64,000 nucleotides of DNA from Mycobacteriales bacterium (GTDB taxonomy: Bacteria; Actinomycetota; Actinomycetes; Mycobacteriales; SCTD01), in assembly GCA_030447385.1 (NCBI GenBank), contig JAUJOY010000004.1, forward strand, positions 229,150-293,149, read 5' to 3'. Every line of letters begins with the position of its first letter. Within the stretch, counting starts at the first letter, position 1. The notes beneath the pieces were generated by a model. That model was not told the DNA's origin. It ran no database searches and saw only the letters and a program-made list of their open reading frames with translations. This document shows, piece by piece, positions 24,516-32,357 of the stretch. Made by a program: the position numbers and the translations under genes.

Positions 24516-25169
24516 ATGACCGAAGGGCTCGACCAGGCCACGATCGACCTGCTGGGGGTGCTCGCGTACGGCGAGCTGACGGCCTTCGAGCGGCTCGCGA
24601 GTGACGCCCAGCTCGCGCCGACCATCGCCGACAAGCACGCGCTCGCGTCCATGGCGGCGGCGGAGTTCGAGCACTACCGGCGGCTGCACGACCACCTGCG
24701 CAGGTCGGGCATCGAGCCCGAAAAGGCGATGGCGCCGTTCGTGCGCCCGCTGGATGAGTTCCACGACTCCACCCCCCCGAACGACTGGCTGGAGGGACTG
24801 ATCAAGGCGTACGTGGGGGACGGCCTCGCCAGCGACTTCTACCGCGAGGTGGCGGCGTTCGTCACCGACGCCGCCACCAGGGAGCTGATCCTCGAGGTGC
24901 TCGCGGACTCCGGCCAGGCATCGTTCGCCGTCGCCAAGGTGGGGGCGGCGATCGAGGCCGATCCCGCCGTCGCCGGGCGGCTGGCCCTGTGGGCCCGGCG
25001 CCTGGTCGGCGAGGCCCTCATCCAGGCACAGCGCGTGGCTGTCGATCACGACGCCCTCACCGAGCTGCTGGTGGGCGGCAGCGGTGACCTGGCCGGGATC
25101 GGCCGGCTGCTGACCCGCCTCACCGACAACCACACCGCCCGGATGCAGACGCTGGGTCTGCAGCCCTGA
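24516..25169 (+). CDS. ferritin-like fold protein (MiaE-like, PF13794 type)
   Basis: 217 residues, mostly helical, with di-iron-type carboxylate/histidine motifs: AYGELTAFERLA and MAAAEFEHYRRLHDHL (E-x-x-H), a later SDFYREV, and the second pair around ADSGQASF and AQRVAVDHD. It resembles the ferritin-like protein that sits next to the rhlE-type helicase in actinobacteria (Rv3210c position). MiaE hydroxylates a modified tRNA base; that activity is not established for this group. CAGGAT 7 nt before ATG 24516 suggests a leaderless message divergent from the helicase. Confidence 0.75.
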   Translation: MTEGLDQATIDLLGVLAYGELTAFERLASDAQLAPTIADKHALASMAAAEFEHYRRLHDHLRRSGIEPEKAMAPFVRPLDEFHDSTPPNDWLEGLIKAYVGDGLASDFYREVAAFVTDAATRELILEVLADSGQASFAVAKVGAAIEADPAVAGRLALWARRLVGEALIQAQRVAVDHDALTELLVGGSGDLAGIGRLLTRLTDNHTARMQTLGLQP

Positions 25170-25194
25170 CCGGTCGAGCAGAACCCCGGGCACG

Positions 25195-25233
25195 CGCGAA
25201 GGCCGGCCTCCGAGACGGAGGCCGGCCTTCGCG
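25195..25233. terminator. strong bidirectional hairpin terminator
   Basis: A perfect 18-bp stem with a 3-nt loop (CGCGAAGGCCGGCCTCCG-AGA-CGGAGGCCGGCCTTCGCG). It lies between the convergent ferritin-like and YeaQ-like genes and would fold the same way on both transcripts. This is the strongest hairpin I found in the window. Confidence 0.85.
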
Positions 25234-25247
25234 AGGAGCGGGAGCAG

Positions 25248-25535
25248 CTACGCGTTGATGCGGCGCCGCGAGCCCTTCTTGGTGACGGCGTTGTAGACGA
25301 GGAGCGCGATCACGGCCCCGATGATGGCGCCGATGATGCCGCTCGGCTGCAGGGCGCCCTCGTTGACGTCCTTGCCGAAGATGAGGTAGCCCAGGAACCC
25401 GCCGACGAACGAGCCGACGATGCCCAGCAGGATCGTCATCGGAACGCTCATCGCGTCCTTGCCAGGCACCAGAGCCCGGGCGACGAAACCGGCGATGGCC
25501 CCGACGATCAGCATGGTGAGAATAAAACCGAGCAT
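25248..25535 (-). CDS. GlsB/YeaQ/YmgE-family small stress membrane protein
   Basis: 95 residues with three helices: LGFILTMLIVGAIAGFVARALV, PMTILLGIVGSFVGGFLGYLIF, and GIIGAIIGAVIALLVYNAV, then a basic tail KKGSRRRINA. The PGKD turn after helix one is family-typical. It is a second copy of the type at 4219-4479, here a little longer. The upstream sequence (minus strand) has GAGGAGG before ATG 25535 and a GGTTCG...GGGCAA pair about 70 nt upstream that is only loosely like a stress-sigma promoter. Confidence 0.87.
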   Translation of the reverse strand: MLGFILTMLIVGAIAGFVARALVPGKDAMSVPMTILLGIVGSFVGGFLGYLIFGKDVNEGALQPSGIIGAIIGAVIALLVYNAVTKKGSRRRINA

Positions 25536-25667
25536 GGTGTGCCTCCTCGAATGGTGAGCCGGGAACGCCCGGTCAGAGGATCATTTGCCCTCCGGTAGGA
25601 CCACTCGAACCTCGCGAGAGCGCCCGCCCCGCGCACTTGACGCTTGTGCCCGCCAATGTCGGGAAAG

Positions 25668-25895
25668 TCACAGCGCGGCGAAGCCCACCCGCCGCTGCTC
25701 GCTCTCGGCGATCTCCACGTAGGCCAGCTTGTCGGCCGGGATGAGCACCCGGCGGCCCTTCTCGTCCACCAGCGTCAGGACGCCGAGGTCCGCCTTCAGC
25801 GCGTCCGACACCGCCTTCGCGATGTCGTCCGGCGCCTGCCCGCTCTCCAGAACGAGCTCGCGCGCCGCGTGCTGCACGCCGATCTTGACCTCCAC
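25668..25895 (-). CDS. DUF3107 family protein
   Basis: 75 residues: MEVKIGVQHAARELVLESGQ, VSDALKADLGVLTLVDEKGRRVLIPADKLAYVEI and a C-terminal RRVGFAAL. This is the actinobacterial DUF3107 family, the position of M. tuberculosis Rv3208A (TB9.4). A GACGAGGAG-type ribosome site precedes ATG 25895. Function is unknown. It follows the TetR gene on the same strand with 94 bp between, as in other actinobacteria. Confidence 0.88.
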   Translation of the reverse strand: MEVKIGVQHAARELVLESGQAPDDIAKAVSDALKADLGVLTLVDEKGRRVLIPADKLAYVEIAESEQRRVGFAAL

Positions 25896-25989
25896 GAAGG
25901 CTCCTCGTCGCCAGGGGGTATGTCGCCGGACCTCAGGCTAGTGCGTGGTGCCGGCGCCGGCCGGGCCGTCCGCCGTGGGCAGAACGCCG

Positions 25990-26640
25990 TCAGGTTGCCC
26001 GCGGCGAGCCCGAGATGCCGCGCCAGGCCAGCCCCATGAGCAGCTCCACGGCTCGCTCCTTGGGGATGCGGTCCGGGGAGGTGAGCCACCACCGGGCTCC
26101 GACCTCCATGAGGCCGGACAGCCCGATGGACAGCAGCTGCGCCTCCTCGGCGCGGTAGCCCGTGTCGTGCGCGATCGTCTCGGCGATGGCGTCGACGCAG
26201 CCCTGCGTCATCCGCTCCACCCGCTCGCGTACGGCCGGATCGTTGCGCAGGTCGCTCTCGAAGACCAGCCGGAACGCCCCCTCGCCGGGGGTGCCCTCGC
26301 CGTCCACGAAGTCGAAGTAGGCACCGACCGAGGCGGCCACCCGCTGCTTGTTGTCGGTGGTGGAGTCGAGCGCCTCGCGCACCTTGCAGACGAGCACTTC
26401 GGCGTGCTGGTCGAGCAGGGCGAGGTAGAGCTCCAGCTTGCTCGGGAAGTGCTGGTACAGCACCGGCTTGCTCACCCCGGCGCGCTCGGCGATGTCGTCC
26501 ATGGCGGCCTGGTGGTAGCCCTGCGCCACGAAGATCTCCTGCGCCGCCCCCAGCAGCTGCACCCGGCGGGCCTTGCGGGGCAGCCGCGTCCCCCGGGGCG
26601 CGACGATGCGGGCCTCGGAGTCCACGGGCGTCGCGCTCAT
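25990..26640 (-). CDS. TetR/AcrR-family transcriptional regulator
   Basis: 216 residues. The N-terminal helix-turn-helix reads LLGAAQEIFVAQGYHQAAMDDIAERAGVSKPVLYQHFPSKLELYLALL, a typical TetR DNA-binding domain. The C-terminal ligand domain (residues about 80-205) includes FRLVFESDLRNDPAVRERVE and GARWWLTSPDRIPKERAVELLMGL. It occupies the Rv3208 position of the conserved block. TAGGGT lies 7 nt before ATG 26640, suggesting leaderless transcription. Confidence 0.92.
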   Translation of the reverse strand: MSATPVDSEARIVAPRGTRLPRKARRVQLLGAAQEIFVAQGYHQAAMDDIAERAGVSKPVLYQHFPSKLELYLALLDQHAEVLVCKVREALDSTTDNKQRVAASVGAYFDFVDGEGTPGEGAFRLVFESDLRNDPAVRERVERMTQGCVDAIAETIAHDTGYRAEEAQLLSIGLSGLMEVGARWWLTSPDRIPKERAVELLMGLAWRGISGSPRAT

Positions 26641-26647
26641 GCGCGCA

Positions 26648-26653
26648 ACCCTA
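26648..26653 (-). promoter_or_regulatory. leaderless-type -10 (TAGGGT) of the TetR gene
   Basis: TAGGGT on the minus strand followed by TGCGCGC and then ATG 26640. The hydrolase gene start at 21593 has the same seven-base spacer (TGCGCGC) after its own TANNNT. Confidence 0.5.
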
Positions 26654-26691
26654 GCGGCGCAGCGCCCCTCGCGGGCGCGGCCTCCGGGCGC

Positions 26692-26922
26692 TCAGTCCTG
26701 CCCCGACAGCTCCCTGGAGCCGTGGCGCGTACGGCGTGCGTCGATCACCCGGTCGGGGTTGCGCCGGAGGTAGTCCCCCTCGAGCTCGGTCATGCGCATG
26801 GTGTGGAACTGCAGGGCGTCCTCGCTGCCGTGCAGGAAAGTGTCGTGTCGCGTCTCGTGCAGGTGCTTGAGCTCGCGTTCGAGCGCCTCGTCGGACAGCT
26901 GGTCGGCGGGCACTCCGGTCAC
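26692..26922 (-). CDS. DUF6158-like small protein
   Basis: GTG 26922 has an ideal Shine-Dalgarno (AGGAGGAACC), so the 76-residue form is preferred over the 98-residue track ORF. The sequence (VPADQLSDEALERELKHLHETRHDTFLHGSEDALQFH, then RMTELEGDYLRRNPDRVIDARRTR) is helical and highly charged, matching what I recall of the actinobacterial DUF6158 family. No function is known. It lies 51 bp upstream of the TetR gene on the same strand. Confidence 0.75.
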   Translation of the reverse strand: MTGVPADQLSDEALERELKHLHETRHDTFLHGSEDALQFHTMRMTELEGDYLRRNPDRVIDARRTRHGSRELSGQD

Positions 26923-26972
26923 GGTTCCTCCTGCGGGTTGCGGGTCGCCCCTACCCGGGTATCGGGGGCTCC

Positions 26973-27653
26973 ATGACTGAGACTGCACCTGGCGTCAACA
27001 CCCCGTCCGCGCTGATCCTCGATGTCGACGGGACCCTGCTGGACACCGTCTACCTGCACGTCCTCGCGTGGTGGGAGTCCTTCCTCGCGGAGGGCTACGA
27101 GGTCTCCTGCTTCGACATCCACCGCGCGATCGGCCGGTCGTCCGAGGAGCTCGTCGAGGCGCTGATCGGCACCTCGGCCGAGGGGGTGACCAAAGGGCAC
27201 AGCGGGCGCTGGGCGCCGCTGCGCGAGCGGTGCATCCCCTTCCACGACGTTCCGGAGCTCATCCGGACCGTTGCGGGGCGCGGCGTGAAGGTCGTCTACT
27301 GCACCAGCGGCAGCGAGGACGACGTCGCCGACTTCCGCGAGAAGATCGGCTGTGACGACGTCATCGCCGCGGTTGTCGACTCCGGCGACGTGGAGCACAG
27401 CAAGCCGGCGCCGGACATCGTCAGGGCGGCCCTGGACGCCGTGGGTGTGGCGCCGGAGCGGGCCGTGATGCTGGGCGACACGGTGTACGACGTCCGCGCC
27501 GCCGCTGCTGCCGGCGTCCCGTGCATCGGCCTGATGTGCGGCGGGATCGGGGAGCGGGAGCTGCTGGACGCGGGCGCCGTCGCCGTCTACGGCAACCCCT
27601 CGGAGCTGCTCCAGGAGCTCGACGAGTCGCCGGTCGGCCGGCTGCTGGGCTGA
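26973..27653 (+). CDS. HAD-superfamily phosphatase
   Basis: 226 residues with HAD motifs: LILDVDGTLLDT (motif I), VVYCTSGSE (motif II-like), SKPAPDIV (Lys of motif III) and VMLGDTVYDVRAA (motif IV). The cap between motifs I and II (SFLAEGYEVSCFDIHRAIGRSSEELVEALIG) resembles phosphoglycolate phosphatase/beta-phosphoglucomutase-like enzymes. A GGGTAT box 11 nt before ATG 26973 looks like the -10 of a stress (SigB-type) promoter, but the -35 spacing (GGTT, 17 nt) is not ideal. Divergent from the DUF6158 gene. Confidence 0.88.
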   Translation: MTETAPGVNTPSALILDVDGTLLDTVYLHVLAWWESFLAEGYEVSCFDIHRAIGRSSEELVEALIGTSAEGVTKGHSGRWAPLRERCIPFHDVPELIRTVAGRGVKVVYCTSGSEDDVADFREKIGCDDVIAAVVDSGDVEHSKPAPDIVRAALDAVGVAPERAVMLGDTVYDVRAAAAAGVPCIGLMCGGIGERELLDAGAVAVYGNPSELLQELDESPVGRLLG

Positions 27654-27677
27654 TCCGGCACACGGGAGCCGGCCGGC

Positions 27678-28274
27678 TCAGCGCTTCTGCATCGCGTCCA
27701 GGCAGATCGCGAGCGCGATCGCGAGCCGCGCGTCATACCTCTGGTCCTGCAGCTCGAGGACGTAGCGGTCCCGGATGCCCCACAGCCGGGTGTGGGTCAG
27801 CACCGGCTGCCCGCCCGCCGACACCCCGTCGAAGTGGAAGACCCACGGCACCGGCAGGTCACCGAGATAGGGCACGAGGCCCCAGAGCCGGCGCAGCAGC
27901 GCGATGGCCACGCTGCGTTCCTGCACGACGACCTGAGGCAGCCCCGCCTGCTCGATCTCCCACGTGGAGCGCAGCAGGCTGGCCGCGCCCTTCTTGCGCA
28001 GCACGCCGACGACCTGCCCGCTGGGGTCGGCGACGGTCATGGTCGAGCGCACGTCGATCCTGCGGTCCGCGCGGATCGTCAGGACGGGACGGGTCGCCTC
28101 CTCGTCGCCGTAGAGCGTGAAGGACTCCTTGAACGCCATCCGCTTCTGCTTGGCGAAGGCGATCAGCGCCCCCGGCTGACCTGACGCGTCCCCGAACACG
28201 CGGTAGGTGTTCTGGAACGGCGTGATCTTCTGGCGCACGTGGAAGCGCGCGGTGGGTGCCTGCGTGGTGGTCAC
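27678..28274 (-). CDS. LURP-one-related (scramblase-like fold) protein
   Basis: The track ORF extends to 28388, but GTG 28274 has GAGGAGAGCC just before it, giving 198 residues. Sequence features are RFHVRQKITPFQNTYRVFGD, LIAFAKQKRMAFKESFTLYGDEE and VLTIRADRRIDVRSTMTVADPSGQVVGVLRK. This alternation of beta strands is typical of the LURP-one-related/Tubby-like fold. Bacterial members have no established role; some have been compared with phospholipid scramblases. Convergent with the HAD gene, divergent from the aminotransferase. Confidence 0.75.
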   Translation of the reverse strand: MTTTQAPTARFHVRQKITPFQNTYRVFGDASGQPGALIAFAKQKRMAFKESFTLYGDEEATRPVLTIRADRRIDVRSTMTVADPSGQVVGVLRKKGAASLLRSTWEIEQAGLPQVVVQERSVAIALLRRLWGLVPYLGDLPVPWVFHFDGVSAGGQPVLTHTRLWGIRDRYVLELQDQRYDARLAIALAICLDAMQKR

Positions 28275-28476
28275 GGCTCTCCTCGGCTCGTTCGCCGTCA
28301 GCCTGCCGCGTCCAGTGCCGCACGTCAGCCGCATCCCGGAGTTGATGCGGCCGGCAGGCGCAGGCGGGGAAGCCGTCGGCCCGCACACCTGCGATGCTGC
28401 CTCCGTCTCGGCACAGGCCGCCCGCCGGCGCCGGACGCACGACGGCGGAACCGCCGGAGGACTCGAGAGGTGCTAC

Positions 28477-29898
28477 GTGACCGACGCCCTGACCCACTCT
28501 GCCGCCGACCTGTCCCTGCGGGCAGCGGGCGACGCCCCGGGGGACCTGGCGGCGCTCGTCGACGCCGCCGCCCGCACCTACGAGCTCGACCGGGCGCACG
28601 TCTTCCACTCCTGGTCCGCGCAGCGGCAGATCACGCCGATGGTCATCGCGGCGGCAGCCGGGTCCTACGTCTGGGACGGGCAGGGCAGGCGGCTGCTCGA
28701 CTTCTCCAGCCAGCTGGTCAACACCAACATCGGCCACCAGCACCCGCGGGTCGTCGCCGCGATCCAGGAGCAGGCGGGGCGGATGTGCACCATCGCGCCG
28801 CAGCACGCGAACGACCAGCGCAGCGAGGCGGCGCGGCTCATCACCGAGGTGGCCCCCGGCGACCGCCTCACGAAGGTGTTCTTCACCAATGCCGGCGCGG
28901 AGGCGGTGGAGCACGCGGTGCGGATGGCGCGGCTGCACACCGGACGGCCCAAGGTCCTCGCCACCTACCGCAGCTATCACGGCGGCACCCACCTGGCGAT
29001 CAACCTCACCGGGGACGCGCGGCGCTGGGCCAGCGACACGGGCACGGCGGGGGCCGTGCACTTCTTCGGCCCGTTCCTCTACCGCTCCCCGTTCTCCGCG
29101 AGCAGCACCGAGGAGGAGTGCGTGCGGGCGCTGGAGCACCTCGAGGCGGTGATCCTGGCCGAGGGGGCGCAGACCCTCGCCGCGATCATCCTTGAGTCGG
29201 TACCGGGCTCGGTGGGCGTGATGCCACCGCCACCGGGATACCTGACGGGGGTACGGCGCCTCTGCGACCGGTACGGGATCGTCTTCATCGCCGACGAGGT
29301 GATGGCAGGCTTCGGGCGTACCGGCCGGTGGTTCGCCGTCGACCACGACGGTGTCGTTCCGGACCTCATCACCTTCGCGAAGGGGGTGAACTCCGGGTAC
29401 GTGCCACTCGGGGGGGTTCTGCTCGACGAGAGCATCGCCGAGACCTTCGCCGAGCGCCCCTACCCCGGTGGGCTCACCTACTCCGGGCACCCGTTGGCCT
29501 GCGCCGCGGCCGTAGCCACGATCTCCGCGATGCGGGAGGAGCGGATCGTCGAGAACGCCGCGCACATCGGACACAGCGTGCTCGGGCCGGGGCTCCGCGA
29601 GCTCGCCGAGAAGCACCCGAGCGTGGGGGACGTGCGCGGGGTCGGCGTCTTCTGGGCGCTGGAGCTCGTGCGTGACCGCGCCACCAAGGAACCGCTGGTG
29701 CCGGCCGGGGCCGTCGGCGCAGCCAACGCACCGATGGCCGAGCTCACAAAGGCGTGCAAGGACGCCGGGCTGCTGCCCTTCGTGGCGGCGAACCGGGTGC
29801 ATGTCGTCCCGCCGTGCACCGTGTCGGTCGAGGAGGCCCGAGAGGGCCTCGCCCTTCTCGACGAGGCGCTGACCGTCGCCGACGCCCACACCGGCTGA
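28477..29898 (+). CDS. class III (omega) aminotransferase
   Basis: Start GTG 28477 is supported by GAGAGG at 7 nt; the track start 28207 overruns the divergent neighbour. The 473-residue PLP enzyme has FTNAGAEAVEHAVRMAR (phosphate-binding region), ATYRSYHGGTH, the cofactor aspartate in IVFIADEVMAGFGRTGRWF, and the Schiff-base lysine in DLITFAKGVNSGYVPLGGV. This is the acetylornithine/beta-alanine-pyruvate type family. An ω-amino acid or amine donor with pyruvate or 2-oxoglutarate as acceptor is likely, but the substrate is unknown. No clear pathway partner is next to it. Confidence 0.9.
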   Translation: MTDALTHSAADLSLRAAGDAPGDLAALVDAAARTYELDRAHVFHSWSAQRQITPMVIAAAAGSYVWDGQGRRLLDFSSQLVNTNIGHQHPRVVAAIQEQAGRMCTIAPQHANDQRSEAARLITEVAPGDRLTKVFFTNAGAEAVEHAVRMARLHTGRPKVLATYRSYHGGTHLAINLTGDARRWASDTGTAGAVHFFGPFLYRSPFSASSTEEECVRALEHLEAVILAEGAQTLAAIILESVPGSVGVMPPPPGYLTGVRRLCDRYGIVFIADEVMAGFGRTGRWFAVDHDGVVPDLITFAKGVNSGYVPLGGVLLDESIAETFAERPYPGGLTYSGHPLACAAAVATISAMREERIVENAAHIGHSVLGPGLRELAEKHPSVGDVRGVGVFWALELVRDRATKEPLVPAGAVGAANAPMAELTKACKDAGLLPFVAANRVHVVPPCTVSVEEAREGLALLDEALTVADAHTG

Positions 29899-29916
29899 GG
29901 GCCCGCCGCCCCCCCA

Positions 29917-30792
29917 CTACAGCAGCGGGGCGAACAGGTCCCCGTGGCGCGCCACGCGGCCGAGGACGTCGTCGCTGGTGAACACCAGGTCGTCGGCGCG
30001 GCGGCACCCCTCGACCTCCTCCCACGTGATCGGCGTGGACACGGTGGGCCGGGGCCTCGCCCGCAGCGAGTAGACGCTGACGGTCGTCTTGGCCGCGCTG
30101 TTCTGCGACCAGTCGACGAGGACCTTGCCCGGCCGCAGCGACTTCGTCATGCGGTGCACGACCAGGTCGGGGTGCTCCTTCTCGAGCCGCTGCGCGACGC
30201 CCTTCGCGTAGGCCGAGGTCTGCTCGCTGGAGTCGAAGCCGTCCGCCCGGGCGTAGAGCTGCATCCCCTTGCTGCCACTGGTCTTCGCCAGCGGCGACAG
30301 CCCGTCGGCCTCGAGCAGGGGCCGGAGCAGCTGGGCCACCTGGCAGCACTCGACGATCGTGGCCGGCTCGCCGGGGTCGAGGTCGAACACGATCAGGTCC
30401 GGCCCGTCCCGGTCCACCCGCCACATGTGCGTGTGCAGCTCGAGGCTCGCCAGGTTGGCGGTCCACACCAGCGTCGCGAGGTCCTGCACGACCACGTAGT
30501 CGATCGTCTCGCGGTTCTTGCTCGACCCGGGCGAGGGGAGGTTCACGGTGCGCACCCACGGCGGTGTCCCTCGCGGCGCGTTCTTCTCGAAGAAGACCTG
30601 GCCCTGCACGCCGTCGGGGTAGCGCTTGCGCGTCACCGCGCGCTCGGCCAGGTGCGGGAGCAGTACGGGGGCCACGCGGGTGTAGTAGTCGAGCACCTGG
30701 CCCTTGGTGAAGCCGACCTCCGGGTAGAGCACCTTCTCGAGGTTGGACAGCACCACCGAGATGCCCTCCACGTCTACGGCGATCTTCGTCAT
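29917..30792 (-). CDS. ligD: LigD polymerase/primase domain protein (NHEJ)
   Basis: 291 residues from ATG 30792, equal to the POL domain of mycobacterial LigD. Motifs: LDYYTRVAPVLLPHLAERAVTRKRYPDG, LHTHMWRVDRDGPDLIVFDLDPG with the catalytic D-x-D (archaeo-eukaryotic primase fold), KTSGSKGMQLYA, and KVLVDWSQNSAAKTTVSVYSLRARPRPTVSTP. It fills gaps and adds ribonucleotides at broken DNA ends before ligation. Here it is a separate gene, coupled by a 4-base ATGA overlap to the phosphoesterase-ligase gene upstream. M. tuberculosis instead has one POL-PE-LIG protein. Confidence 0.93.
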   Translation of the reverse strand: MTKIAVDVEGISVVLSNLEKVLYPEVGFTKGQVLDYYTRVAPVLLPHLAERAVTRKRYPDGVQGQVFFEKNAPRGTPPWVRTVNLPSPGSSKNRETIDYVVVQDLATLVWTANLASLELHTHMWRVDRDGPDLIVFDLDPGEPATIVECCQVAQLLRPLLEADGLSPLAKTSGSKGMQLYARADGFDSSEQTSAYAKGVAQRLEKEHPDLVVHRMTKSLRPGKVLVDWSQNSAAKTTVSVYSLRARPRPTVSTPITWEEVEGCRRADDLVFTSDDVLGRVARHGDLFAPLL

Positions 30793-32252
30793 TCGCGCAC
30801 GACCTCGTCCGGCGGCACGTCCTCGCGCAGCCCCTTGAAGGACGGGTGCCGCAGCCGGCCGTCCCGCGTCCACTCGGTGTACTCCACGTCGCACACCAGC
30901 TCCGGCTCGACCCAGACGGCGTGCCGGGCGTGCTCGCGCGGCACCGGTGTGGCGAAGGGCGACCCGGTCCGGCGCAGGAGCTCGAGCCGCCGCCCCAGGT
31001 CCGCCAGGGTGGCGGCGCTGAAGCCGGTTCCGACGTGGCCGGCGTACTCCAGGCCGTGCCCGGCGTGCAGGCCCAGCAGGAGGGAGCCGATCCGGCCGGA
31101 CCGCCCGCCGTCCCCCGGCTTCCAGCCCGCGATGACCGCGGACGTCCGCCGCACGTGCTTGACCTTGAGCCAGCAGTCGCTGCGGCGGCCCGGGAGGTAG
31201 CCGCTGTCACGGCGCTTCATGACGACGCCCTCGAGCCCCTGCTTCCGGGTGGCGGCCAGGACCGCCTGGCCCCCGCCGTGAAAGGCCGGTGGCACCTGCC
31301 AGTGCTCGCCCTGCAGGCCGAGCTCCTCCAGAGCGGCCCGGCGCTCGTCGTAGGTGCGCTGCAGCAGGGACCTGCCGCCGGAGTGCAGCAGGTCGAAGAC
31401 CAGCAGCTGCACGGGCGTCGACCGGAGCAGCGCCGCGCCGGGTCGGACGACGTGCATGCGAGCCTGCAGGAGGCCGAAGTCGGTGCGGCCCTGCGCGTTG
31501 AACGCGACCACCTCGCCGTCGAGCAGGACCTGCCGCGAGCCCAGCTGCAGCCCCAGGCCCCGCAGCTCCGGGTAGGAGGCGGTCACGTCGTTGCCGTTGC
31601 GGGAGGTCACCGTCAGGCGGCCGCCGCCGACGGCGACGAGCGCGCGTACCCCGTCCCACTTCACCTCGTACGCCCACGCGTCGTCGTCCGCGGGAAGCGT
31701 GCCGGTCGTCGCGAGCATCGGGCGCAGGTCGCGCGGCAGCGGGGCCCAGCCCGGCGGTGGTGGATCCATGCGGTGCACCATCCAGTCCCGGTCGCCGGTG
31801 CGGAAGAAGACGTAGCGGCCCGAGACGCGCGAGCCGGACAGCACCACCTTCACCTCGCCCGGCGCCCACTTCTCCAGCAGGTACGTGCCGCTGTCCCAGA
31901 TGGTGACCTGCCCGCCGCCGTACTGCCCCTTCGGGATGTCGCCGGCGAAGGTCGCGTAGGACAGCGGGTGGTCCTCGGTCTGCTTCGCGAGGTGGTTCGT
32001 GGCCGGGTCCAGCGGAAGCCCCTTCGGCACCGCCCACGACACCAGGACCCCGTCGCGCTCGAGCCGGACGTCCCAGTGCAGCGCGGTCGCGTGGTGCTCC
32101 TGCACGACGAAGGTGTTGCCCCTGCCGGACTGCTCGTCGCCCGTGTGGTCGACCACCTCGGCCGGGCCCGGCGGCGAGTCGTCGGCGGGCGCCGGCACCG
32201 GCTCGGGCGTGGACGCCGGCTTGCGCTTGGCGCGGTAGGTGTCGAGCGGCAC
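30789..32252 (-). CDS. ligD: LigD 3'-phosphoesterase + ATP-dependent DNA ligase
   Basis: 487 residues. The N-terminal phosphoesterase domain (about 40-175) has TFVVQEHHATALHWDVRLERDGVLVSWAVPKG and the metal-binding HWD and DHPLSYATFAGDIPKGQYG motifs. The ligase domain starts near 185, with the AMP-accepting lysine in YEVKWDGVRA, LDGEVVAF, GLEGVVMKRRDS and WLKVKH, then an OB-fold end. It heals 3' ends and seals double-strand breaks with Ku. Domain order PE-LIG is as in mycobacterial LigD minus the N-terminal POL, which is the next gene. It is divergent from the Ku gene, with a 105-bp promoter region between them. Confidence 0.94.
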   Translation of the reverse strand: MPLDTYRAKRKPASTPEPVPAPADDSPPGPAEVVDHTGDEQSGRGNTFVVQEHHATALHWDVRLERDGVLVSWAVPKGLPLDPATNHLAKQTEDHPLSYATFAGDIPKGQYGGGQVTIWDSGTYLLEKWAPGEVKVVLSGSRVSGRYVFFRTGDRDWMVHRMDPPPPGWAPLPRDLRPMLATTGTLPADDDAWAYEVKWDGVRALVAVGGGRLTVTSRNGNDVTASYPELRGLGLQLGSRQVLLDGEVVAFNAQGRTDFGLLQARMHVVRPGAALLRSTPVQLLVFDLLHSGGRSLLQRTYDERRAALEELGLQGEHWQVPPAFHGGGQAVLAATRKQGLEGVVMKRRDSGYLPGRRSDCWLKVKHVRRTSAVIAGWKPGDGGRSGRIGSLLLGLHAGHGLEYAGHVGTGFSAATLADLGRRLELLRRTGSPFATPVPREHARHAVWVEPELVCDVEYTEWTRDGRLRHPSFKGLREDVPPDEVVRE

Positions 32253-32357
32253 GAGGTGGTCCTACCCCTGCGGCTGGATCACCCTCGTGGACCGCGCGCC
32301 GAACTATTAGGACCCTCTACGCTGATCACTCAGCGGGCAGCGGGTAGGGGAGGCGTC

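Noticed and set aside
29917-32252. LigD broken by a frameshift
   Set aside because: The two genes overlap as ATGA with complete domains on each side, which indicates a natural split rather than an error.
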